This document shows, piece after piece, positions 35,287-45,235 of a stretch of 64,000 nucleotides of DNA (position 1 is the first letter of the stretch; each line of letters starts with the position of its first letter). The DNA is taken from assembly GCA_001600455.1 (NCBI GenBank), contig BCKC01000001.1, positions 5,544,441 through 5,608,440 on the forward strand, given 5' to 3'. This DNA comes from Endocalyx cinctus (lineage: Eukaryota; Ascomycota; Sordariomycetes; Amphisphaeriales; Apiosporaceae). The notes below the pieces were generated by a model. The model ran no database searches and had not been told where the DNA came from. It worked only from the letters and a program-made list of their open reading frames with translations. Both the position numbers and the translations under genes were made by a program.

Positions 35287-38200
35287 TTTGAAAATAAGAA
35301 AGTGATTAAAAAAATCTATGTGTATATGGTATAAAAGGTGTAAAGAAGCGAGAGTATTGAAGAAATAATTGAAAATATGAAATCGACTGAGCGGTCGCAC
35401 CGGGTTATTTATCTAAGATTGAGAGATTAAGATATTGGATGATGAAGTACAAGATCACCTGGGAGAGGGGAGAATGATGTCGTATATGTAGACATACGCT
35501 CAACCGTCTACTATCTACCTATTGTGTACACGGACCTTGGCTTGGAGAGATGCCGGGTGGCCGGACATGGTATCACGTCGCTGTCTCATAGCGATAAATT
35601 CCATGTCCGGACCTAGGCAGTGCATATAAGACAAAGTAGCTGAGGTCCGGGAGATGACAAATATATCGAACTCCCCCCCAGATCGTCGTTGTGTATTCTC
35701 CAAGTACACCCTTACGTCTCCAATGCCGGGAGAAGCAGGACATTGTTACACAGCTGCTACGTACGAGATTCAAAAACACGTTATCTGATTAATTCTTTTC
35801 TTTATTTTTCACGCCCTTAATTTAGGGATACGAGATAAAGAGAAAAGGGCTGGTAAAAGCAATGTTTCGGTGTTGGGGGCTGTTCGATTGCATAGGCTCG
35901 GATCCGGTAAGGCTAAGTAAGACCGACGCGATATTGCGGTTGAATTCTTTTTTTTTTCTTTCCTTGAAACCCAAACTAAATGCACGCTATGAAAAGTGTA
36001 AATTTATTTCTTCTTGGCTGAAGAATCTGTTAGTATGTTTCTTCAGCTGCAGTACTCCGTGCCCATATGAGATTTCCTCCCTTTTTTCCCTTCAGTCTAG
36101 TCAACGACGGCCTACTGATTGTCAGCTTCAACCGGATCTAGCGTGATGAAGGAAGTGGCTTAATGGACTAGAGCCCGCCCATACATGAAGTCTCCCGTTT
36201 TATCACTTTGGTCTTCCGAGTCTAGCCAATCTTTCTGGCCAATTTTTCATGGTGATATGAGCGTCATGTAGTGCTTAGCTCACCTAGGAACAGCGTACAT
36301 TACCTATTATGTCATACCTCATTCACTCGGATCCCAACAACCCAATCTCTAAATATAGTCTGTTTGAAAACCGGGATTCTAGCTCAGACTATTCAGACTA
36401 TTGATTGAATTGCCTCGTTTTGAATAATTGGCATTCATCGACAGTTTCATGATGACCGGGTCAATATCGATATTCAATACGGTTGACTTCGTCGTCGTCA
36501 TAACGCACAGGGTCATGGCGCTAGCTGCTAATATATACCAGATTTTGGGAGTCTTCATGATGATAGGTAGTATCACTAGTGCCCTAGTCACCGCGTATTG
36601 TTACGCACTGACGAAGGTTTTTTCTTCTTCTTCTTCTTCTTCTTTTGGAAAGGTTATACGATATCTCCATGATGTCGAAAGACCGAGTTTGGATTATCTG
36701 GGAATATCTACCCAGATGACACAATTTGACCAGCCAGTGTACGGTATGTGAGATAAAAAAAGAATGATACGTCATATATTGTCTTAGACTAGTCTAACTA
36801 TTTCCTTCTTTCCCATCTACGGTAATTTTTATATAGCAACCTCCGTCGACATTGAAATTGCAAGGTCAAAATGCATCGCCTCTCTTTAAAGACCACGTGT
36901 AAACCTGTAGACCTGTAAACCTAAAGCACAGACTTGCACAGATTTTGAAGCTAAGACGCATTATGCACCTAACATGGTTATATTGCTGAATAACTGCGCG
37001 CGGTTGGAACGAATACCTGAGAACGATAACTGTCAGAGTATCTGTCGTCTTAATTTGAGGGTCCAACTAGGACCCCGGCGTTCTACCCTAACTTAAAAGG
37101 CGCCATAGCCTTCCGCCGCGACTTATTCGGGCTCTGCTCTGTAGGCACCGAAACCGTTCGCATATATTTTTTTCGGTCTATGCGGTGAAAGCACCGTAGC
37201 CGTCTGCTGTGACTTCCGTATCTGCATCCCTTTCCGCTAAAGCACCGCTTGCCGTCTCGCCGGTGGAAGGAGGGTGCAGGTCAAGTATCGCGAAACCTGA
37301 TAGAGATGGTTAAATTTCAAAAACAAAGAAGGTTTATTTCATTGTTGTATGTATGAAAGAGGTGAAATTGAACGAGAGCTTGTAGATATATTTGTCTGGG
37401 TAGAAGCGAATACGTTGATATTCTTTCATAAAATGGACCATTGTTATTTAAACACTCATCCGCTATGAACTCCTGATAGTGGCACAGCTCAATAATCGTA
37501 GATACCTGTTCCTTAGAAGATATACTGTAATTATGGGAAATCTAATCTATCTAAGCACTATATTGAAAAAAAAAGGAGTTTTATTTAATTCTATTTCATA
37601 TCAGAATAGTCTAAACGTATTTTATCCTCTAATTATCTAGGAAGATAAAATAATGGTTATGATCTCTCAAATGGTATCCCCTTTCTGACCTTGAAGCTGG
37701 AAATCACCGACGCTTAAATTATCAATCGCTCGACACAAGTGATATTTTAATTTCCATGTCAGCTAGTATTTTATACGTTGTGATCATGAAACAATAAGTC
37801 GCAAAAGATGCAAAAAAAAAAAAAAAAAAAAAAAAAAAGCAGCCAATATTGGACTCGGAGTATGTATACTAGGCCTGAACACTCCACTCCGTCTTGGCTA
37901 TACTTCACCAAATCACTTGTGCACTATTTCTTCGCCTGGCTTTATATTTTATCAATCAAAGTAGTTCCCGTCAAATAATGATAATATTATAAATTTAGAA
38001 ACTTAGTATTGCTCTATTCTGTATTGGATATTCTCTTTATTGGATCAATAGTGAGATGGAACCTGTCCCTACCCTAACACCTCATTTCGTTCGGGCGACT
38101 GGCCGTATCATACATCAAGACCGAACGTTTAACGAAGTCATATTTATTAACCCCATGAAGCAAAGAGCCGCATGTGGTGTTCTAAATAAAAACATGCAAA

Positions 38201-38922
38201 AGGGAGAGTTTGCATGTGAATTGATCGGACCCCCAAAATTGCAGCCTGTCCGGTTATCCAACAGAGCACAGAAAATTATATCCGTAAATAGGATTCTTTA
38301 GTGGCGGTGTTCATGGCACCAATCACGGTCCTCCTATGCATAGTTAGTACTGATAGCTGAATATACCGATTTTTTTATTTCCCGAAAAGGTAGGGGGACG
38401 CATGTCAGGGAACCGCAGTTGTGGATGGCAAATATTGAACAATGGTTTCTTCGAACCTCGCTGAAAAGAATACGAAGGCAAAATCAGATACTTCCCGTAG
38501 GCGTACTACAATCTAATATAAATATCAGATTCCACGAATCTATTAAGGTTTGAACGATATTAAACGCTGTGAAGATCCCGCTCTTGTAGACGTCAAAAAT
38601 AGTGTCAGCTTAATGCTTGTGTTTCTGAAGGATTACGAGTTGAGGGTGCAATGGAAACATCGAAGATCCTATATTAAATTACCCAATGGGCGTATTCCGA
38701 TGTTACAGTGTAAGCATTTAGTTAGATATTGCCCATTGGTACACAACATATAGCAAGTCCGTCGTTCTGTATATCACGTTACGGATCCCATATAAGAAGG
38801 GTCATCCTATGCTGACTGGAAACGACTGCGTCTACGAAATTTGAATTTTCTAGTGAAATGAATTTGACTTCTGTCCTGTGGGCATCCGGCTTACACCCAA
38901 CCGTCTCGTCAACCAGCACATA
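35287..38922. other. Long intergenic region, no firmly supported gene
   Basis: There are 3.6 kb. It includes a (TTC)n run at about 36618-36641, a 27-A run at 37812-37838 and several short frames. Frames at 38056-38301 (81 codons) and 38550-38753 (67 codons), both plus strand, have weakly protein-like composition but no domain and no connecting splice signals I could confirm. They may be remnants of a decayed gene or noise. The frame at 36428-36751 is hydrophobic with a Ser run from the TTC repeat and is probably not coding. Confidence 0.6.
37812..37838. repeat. Poly-A tract, 27 bases
   Basis: An uninterrupted A run in AT-rich intergenic DNA, with no recognisable element attached. Confidence 0.85.
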
Positions 38923-41180
38923 ATGACCCAAGAAGACGTCGGCGTTAACGGTGTCGTCGCCCCGGGACCACCCTCGGGTAGTTCGGGCGAGCGATGCGAG
39001 TTCAAAGCGTACCAAGAAACCGTCGGGGCGGGTGGGTCGCGGGTATCGCTAGAGCCCCTCTCGGACCCATTCGGGCGGCTCCAGATGCACGACGACAACT
39101 TCACCTACGCCTTGGCTATCAAGAGAACCTTCGCGGCTAACAACACTAGCGGAAAACCCAAGAAGACCATCCTCCGGGTAAACTCGCCGCATATTCTCAA
39201 GGCCCTGCAGGAGATAACCCGGCTATACAACCCCGGAACCCACGCCGCTTCTACCATGTCGGACTATAGCTTCGACTCACCTTTCGACATGAGGAACCCC
39301 TTCTGCATCTTGGCGCACTACTGGGACGAGCTGGACGAGTACCGGAAGGCTGCTAACCAAGAATCAGAAGTCCGCAGGCACATGGACTTGCTGTTTCAGT
39401 TTATGCACCGCGAGGTGAAACCCGATCGGGACACCGCTCTGAGACAGATGGGGGCGAAAAACATCGACTTCCGCCACGCGTGGCTGCTCTTCCGGCCCGG
39501 CGACATTCTTTACACCGAGTACGAGCGGCAGCCTTGGCTGCTCCTGTGCAGCGGAGAAGCCGCCACGTACGGCGAGGACCGATCGGGAGGAGGTCCTTAC
39601 CTCGAGGTTCGGGCTACTTACACCGACCACGACGGCTCGGTCCTCGGCGACGCCGAGCATACCGTCAGGATATGGCAGCGGAAAACTTTTCCCGTCGCCG
39701 ACGGACTCGTTCCTATCGTCTCCTTGGACATATACCCGCGACGGTTCGTGCCTAAGGGGGACGCTCTGGAGCGACAGCTCCGGCTTCGCGGTCAGAAATT
39801 CATGTCCTTTCAGGATCGGTCCGTGGTCGCTTACGACGGGTCGGTCGAGTGGTTCCGAGACCCGTCATCATCTTCTCCTTATTCTACAGATTCGCACCAT
39901 CACCACCACAACCACGCTCCTACCTCCTCCCCTCCTCCCACCTGCACCTGCCAAAAGACGAACCACGACGTCTGGCTTCCGCGCGAGGAAAACGTGGGCC
40001 GAGTGATTCTCGACCGCGCCACCTTCGGCTCCGAATACCCGCTCTCGCAGCAAAAAGTCAAGCGGGCGGATCCCCGACCTTGGTTCTGCCCGCCCTTCAC
40101 GGTGGGGTACTCCCTCGGGAGCGGGAGGTGGGGTCGCTTCCTGGTGGACGACGTCTCCGATACGCTCGATTGGAACCCGCGCCCCTGGGAGGCCCTCGTG
40201 CTTCCCCAGAAGGACAAGATGCTGCTGCGCTCGCTGACGACGGCGCACGAGTACGACGACGCGAAGAGAGGCCGCGGCGGCCTCGCGATCTTGCTGCGCG
40301 GCGCGCCGGGGTCGGGAAAGACGTTGACGGCGGTGACGACGGCTGAGGGGGCTCGCTTGCCGCTGTTGCCGACTTCGGTGGGGGAACTTAGTCGGGGTCT
40401 AAAGTAAGTTTATTTCTTCCACTTGTTTCATCATATCCTTTTGATGCTGCCTTGGGTTCAGGGGTCAATACTTCCCAACTTAAAAAAAAAGGGGTAGGAA
40501 GGGGTTAGTGGGAAAATAATTAGCTAACAAAAAAAAAAAAAGTCTACCAACTCCTACTTCTCCATTTGCTGATAACCTGCGAAAAATATTGCGCCTGGCT
40601 ACTACGTGGAAGGCTGTGGTACTCCTGGAAGATGCGGATGTGCTCGTCGAGGGTCGCGCGGAAGGCGACTTTTCAGACCGCGGTACGTTCTTTCCCCCTT
40701 TCTTCTACCTACTAACATAAATATCAAACAAATTAAAAAAAGAAAAAAGAAAGAAAAAAACTAATATTTTCCGTCTTCCCCACAGAAATCTTTCTCCGCG
40801 AACTTGAGGCCTTCAACGGCGTCATTTTCCTCACCGCCAACCGAGCCCAGTCCCTAGACACCGTCGTCAAGTCGCACATGAACCTCTGCCTCAACTACGG
40901 CCGACCGGGACCCGAGGTCCGACGACGGGTTTGGCTCAAGCAGTTACGGGACATCCCGAGAGTGGATTCCCAGATAGATCCCGAGGACGAGAGTTTAGTA
41001 GTTGAGCACTTGGTGCTGACGGAACTCGACGGCAGGGAGATCGCGAACGCGGTCGTGATGGCGCGGACGCTGGCGAGGAGCGAGAGGTCGCCGTTGACGA
41101 TGGCGCATCTGGAGATGGTGCTGGATGTTAGGAAGGAGTTTGAAGAGGGGTTGAATAGGATAAGTTGGAGTCCGTTTTAA
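38923..41180 (+). CDS. AAA ATPase with altered catalytic motifs (DUF7025-AAA architecture)
   Basis: Three exons: 38923-40403, 40543-40682 and 40786-41180, giving 671 residues. Introns are GTAAGT...branch GCTAAC...AAAAAG (phase 2) and GTACGT...CCACAG (phase 1). The start is the ATG at 38923, as the frame closes upstream. The N-terminal half has the 'AWLLFRPGDILYTEYERQPW' and 'FMSFQDRSVVAYDGSVEW' pieces typical of the region before the AAA module in large fungal AAA proteins. Walker A is intact (GAPGSGKT, 460-467). Walker B reads VVLLEDADVLVE (EDAD, 523-526) where the family has DEAD. Sensor 1 (TANR) is present. The arginine expected in the SRV/SRI motif is His571 (VKSHM). ATP may bind, but hydrolysis could be impaired. 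Compare the intact relative at 59,081-61,303. Confidence 0.88.
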
Positions 41181-42467
41181 TTTGATTGTGGAATTAAGGG
41201 GAGAAGATATCGTGTAAGATAAGGAAGGACACCAACTACTAATATGGCGTTTAAGTCATTTTAATCAGCAAGTTGACTGGATATATGAGTATATGCCAGG
41301 TAGAGTTTTAGATATCCAGATCATGTTAATAATATAAGCGTAATCTTGAAAATAATGGCACGCCGCCCATAAATAGGGGAATGTCCTGGTGGGTAATGTA
41401 TCCTGTTTTCAGTCTGTATAGGGGCTTAAATCGCATAATTCACTAATGACAAAGAAGTGTGAGGACTAAGAAGGTTCTCTAATACCGTACTTCCTTTGAT
41501 GCCACGCACTATAAAAGGTATTACTCGCAGTTATTATTCACCTCGGAAGTCCTGGAATATCACTTCAAAACCCATATCACCTTAGTCGTTCCCCGTGGTA
41601 CACTCGGTCCTGTGAATAGTAACGATTCATTTATTGGTGCGAATACATATATAACGATGGATTACCTATAGCATTCAGTGTCTTTGTCGCTTAGTGGTCG
41701 TGTCATAACAATCATAAGTGTATTACGACAAGTAAATGGTACATTTCAATGGCGAACTGTCCACGTGAATGATAATACAGTGGTTGTTTGTGCATTAACG
41801 CATATTTCTAACGCCTACCCACTAATTCACCTTTTTTACGTTAATGACAACGAGACACAACAAGACACAGGCAAATAATATATAAATCTTTTTTGATCCC
41901 CCTTCCGAGGGTTTTTATTTTTCAACTTTTTTTCATACTTTTCTTATTTTACAAATAACTTCCTCGGGCCTCACCACCCTTGGACTCGAATTACCACCCT
42001 TTCAATAACTACCACTTTATCTTTCCTTCCTTTCCTCTCCTCGATGTTGTACTCTAACACGACATCTTTTCTTTCGGATCCTCCTTTCACTTCACTTTAC
42101 TTCGGATCCACCACTTAGTTCTCTTTCAGTTTCAAACACAACAATACCGATAGCTGTTTGTCGTCGGTCGGTCTGGTTGGCCATGATTGAGAAACTGAAA
42201 GAATATAATCCACATCTCTGATTGAAACAAGATGGATAGGTATGTTGACGTCTTTTTTTTTTCTCTTTTGGTCGGGGAGGTATAATTTGAAGAAACCGGG
42301 TGTACTGATTAAGGGATCATCACACTAGGAAAAAACAAATAAAAAGAAATAGAGCGACCTGGCTAACCGGGTTCAACACCATGGACGATACATTTTGCTC
42401 GCGAGTCGAGTTCAGTACCATGGAAGATATACACCGGCTTGCGGGTCAAGCTGATCCCCCCCGGCAT
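41181..42467. other. Convergent intergenic region
   Basis: About 1.3 kb between two convergent genes. It has pyrimidine-rich stretches around 41940-42140 and no supported gene. Confidence 0.7.
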
Positions 42468-43550
42468 TTACACGTTGGGGAACATCCATCGCGAGAAGCG
42501 CTTTCCCAACGGGAACCGGTACCGATTCGGGATGGGGCAGATGCGACGCTGGAAGGCGACGTCGTTGGCGTTCAGGAACGGCACGACGTGCTGACCGGCG
42601 AGCCCGAACTCGTAGACCTCCTCGACGTTGCGGAGGAACTTCCAGACCTCGGAGCGCCAGCGCTGCGACGGCGTCTCCTGGTGGTCGCCCGAGAGCTGCA
42701 CGACAAGAAGGGAGAGCTCGATGTCGCCGATGTCGATGGCGGTCGGGAGCGCGATCCGCTTGATCAGCATCTTGTCGGAAAACGCGTCGACTGCGAGCTC
42801 CGGTCGAGACGGCGGGTGGGTAACGCCCGAGTTGGGGTTTTCCAGGTAACGCCTCTTCTTCAATCCAGCGATTCGGGCACCCCACTACGACAAAAAAAAA
42901 AGGACAGTATTAGTATATACCAAGTCAAGAACACTTTGTTTCGACAGGCCCAAGGCGGAGAGGCTACTCACGATGTTTTCAACGGAAGAGGGGATGTCAA
43001 TCGCGAAGATGTCATTCTCAAAAGAGATGCAAGGACCCAAACGAAAACGAGGTTGTACCAGGGGATTCAAAGGAAGACGGAGTTGCATGTTGAGAGGTAC
43101 GCAGACCGGATACATTCTGGGGTCGGTGATATCGCCGGTTTGGAGCCGCACGTACATATCCTTCGTGGCCATGAAGGACTCCCAGCAGACGAGAAATACG
43201 ACGGGGCATTCGGCGGATACGACGCGGCGATGCGGGGTGTCGAGGACGACGACCCGGTCCTGCAAGGGGACGAAGCGTCGCCAGATCATGATACGAATCT
43301 CACCGGGGAGACCCTTGAATCTGGTGAAAGAGAACATGACCGGCGATCGATACGGAGGAGGGTGTACGATAGGGATGTCTACGGCGCCTGCCTGGTTCGC
43401 AAGAAGTACTTTCGGCATACTCTCTACTTTGTCGAGGCAGGAAATCGATGTATGGTTCTGGTGGCACAGGGAAAACGGAGGCTTAAGCTCTCTTAAAAAG
43501 ATTATCGGATTCTTTGTCGAAATCTCTGTCGAAAAGGCCATCAGTTTCAT
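42468..43550 (-). CDS. 2EXR-domain protein
   Basis: Two exons, 42972-43550 and 42468-42884 (intron 87 bp, GTGAGT...GTCGTAG, phase 0), give 331 residues from the ATG at 43550. A later ATG (MPKVLLANQ) is an alternative start. The core FSFTRFKGLPGEIRIMIWRR, then RVVVLDTPHRRVVSAECPVV and FLVCWESFMATKDMYVRL, matches the 2EXR domain that is abundant in ascomycetes and resembles F-box leaders (F..LP.EIR..IW ... L.VC.ES). The second exon contains LKKRRYLENPNSG and WKFLRNVEEVYEF. The function of 2EXR proteins is largely unknown. They form large, fast-evolving families. A 371-codon frame on the plus strand spans the same DNA but is antisense noise. Confidence 0.82.
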
Positions 43551-43692
43551 CGAGCGCAAAAAAAAAAAAAAAAAAGATTCAAGGTCGACGACGAAAAGAA
43601 GATAAGTGACTCACTATTTTCTACGGATATAACGCTCAACACCAGCGTATATCGCGAAAATTAGAGTAGCTTCAGGTCTTACTAGACTTAGG

Positions 43693-43824
43693 GGCTAAGG
43701 ATTGATCGAAGCTGGACTGCGTAACGGCTCAGTTAGTACCGCTTGATTGGCAATCGAGGGCTAGGGATGAATCGAAGACGGACTGCCTAACAGTCCCGAC
43801 AGCACTGCCTGGTTGGTAGAGACG
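43693..43824. repeat. Diverged tandem duplication, 66-bp unit
   Basis: Two adjacent 66-bp copies (43693-43758 and 43759-43824) align without gaps at roughly 70 percent identity. Shared blocks include atcgaag, ggactgc and taac. Confidence 0.7.
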
Positions 43825-44447
43825 AGGTGGGGCGTTACTGTCTTTTTGTTGCTTCTTCGGGTCACTTCTAAACGAAGATAACGAAGATGCGAAGACAGCA
43901 GCAGCAAACACATACGCACCCTGAAACCCTTATACCCTGGCCACAACACGAAAAAAATTCCGGTTTGAAGGCAATCCCCACAGGAGAAATACTCTCGACA
44001 CAGTAAAGGGTTGGAGGATTTCTGGAGGATTATAGGGGGAGGGGAATCTGAATTACAAGGGCAAAAATCTTTTTTCCTTACTTACCGAGAAAGATTAGGA
44101 CTTGGGCGAGGTCTACTGAGGTAGACCAAAGGTTTATCACAGGCAACGCTCTTATCTGGTTGACCGTGATGGAAATCGAAAAAGCGTAAAGCTAGATAGA
44201 CGAACAGAGTATGAAAAAGGAAATGTGTGTGTGTGTGAGTGACTAACTAAGTGAGTGACTGAGTGAGTGAGGGAGAAGTTACCTGAAGATACGCCCTCTA
44301 TTTATACGTTTAATGCGAGCCAAAAGTGCACCGGCTCGGCAAGCGAAAACATGTCACGAAACATTCAATAGCAGTTGTGTATTCAACATCGAATCACTCC
44401 CGGCGTTGGGCGTTATTATTACCCCCTATTATGAGACTACGACACAC

Positions 44448-44500
44448 TTCAGGTAATGGTGTACCTTCAGGTAATGGTGTACCTTCAGGTAATGGTGTAC
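44448..44500. repeat. 18-bp perfect tandem repeat, three copies
   Basis: The unit ttcaggtaatggtgtacc is present almost exactly three times in a row. Confidence 0.95.
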
Positions 44501-44896
44501 AAACACCAAAACTGCTACTAATTGAGCCAGCAGGCCGATACCTGGTCCTAGTAAATTTACTTCTTGCATGGTTTACGTACCTGTTTTTGAGAATGAACAA
44601 TGTAATGGAAGAGCAGGTAATGCTTCTTGGGAAGTAGTCAATGAATGTGGGCAAGAAGACAAAGAAGTGGCTAGTGTGGCTTGAACTATTCACCATACCG
44701 CAAATTCGGCACTGAATGGAGTAATCATACGATAACAAATCCGCGATGTGTAAATAGTTAATGGTATTAGTCCATGATATCAGGCAATGGGTTTCAAGAG
44801 AATGCAAAAATGTTAGACTACGCTAAAAAAAAGGGTCACGAGATGGGTCAAGGCCTGGAGGTCAATGATACAGCACACCATTCGGTGAGAATGAGT

Positions 44897-44932
44897 GAGT
44901 TAATATTACTTTAAGAGTTAATATTACTTTAA
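44897..44932. repeat. 18-bp tandem duplication
   Basis: The unit gagttaatattactttaa occurs twice head to tail. Confidence 0.93.
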
Positions 44933-45110
44933 TTTAATAATGACGAAAACCGAAAACAACGTATGGGGGATTTACAGGTAATGGAAAAGATATCAGACCC
45001 TAAAGTTACTATACATAACCTATCGTTCACCGCTGAGGGTAATTTTATGGTAATTTACGCTCCGTGAATGGAATCAAGAATCGGCACGTGTTAATTTCTA
45101 GGTGTACTGA

Positions 45111-45138
45111 TTTTTTAATGAATATTTTTTAATGAATA
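45111..45138. repeat. 14-bp tandem duplication
   Basis: The unit ttttttaatgaata occurs twice head to tail. Confidence 0.93.
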
Positions 45139-45235
45139 TATCAAACCAGTCTGCGATGTACATTTGTATCTATATTCAATACTGCTCTGAGTGAGTACAC
45201 AAATCGAGTGAATGCCCTTTCGAAGACCCATGATT

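Larger units (their letters stand above)
43551..45235. other. Intergenic region with small tandem repeats
   Basis: About 1.7 kb upstream of the 2EXR gene and downstream of the GH3 gene. Four separate small tandem duplications are listed individually. No gene is supported. The 103-codon frame at 44326-44637 owes its Ser-Gly-Asn-Gly-Val-Pro repeats to the 18-bp tandem repeat. Confidence 0.7.

Noticed and set aside
36428..36751. 107-codon hydrophobic frame
   Set aside because: Overlaps a TTC microsatellite that gives a Ser run; similar hydrophobic noise is seen on the other strand.
38056..38753. Two short frames (81 and 67 codons) as a gene
   Set aside because: No domain, no convincing splice pair to join them, and AT-rich codons. 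At best a decayed gene.
42381..43496. 371-codon open frame on the plus strand
   Set aside because: It is antisense to both exons and the intron of the 2EXR gene. The minus strand carries a recognisable domain and correct splice sites; the plus-strand product has no domain.
44448..44500. CRISPR-like array
   Set aside because: Head-to-tail units without spacers in a eukaryotic genome; a simple tandem repeat.
44326..44637. 103-codon frame with SGNGVP repeats
   Set aside because: The repeat is produced by an 18-bp tandem DNA repeat; no codon bias or conserved sequence around it.
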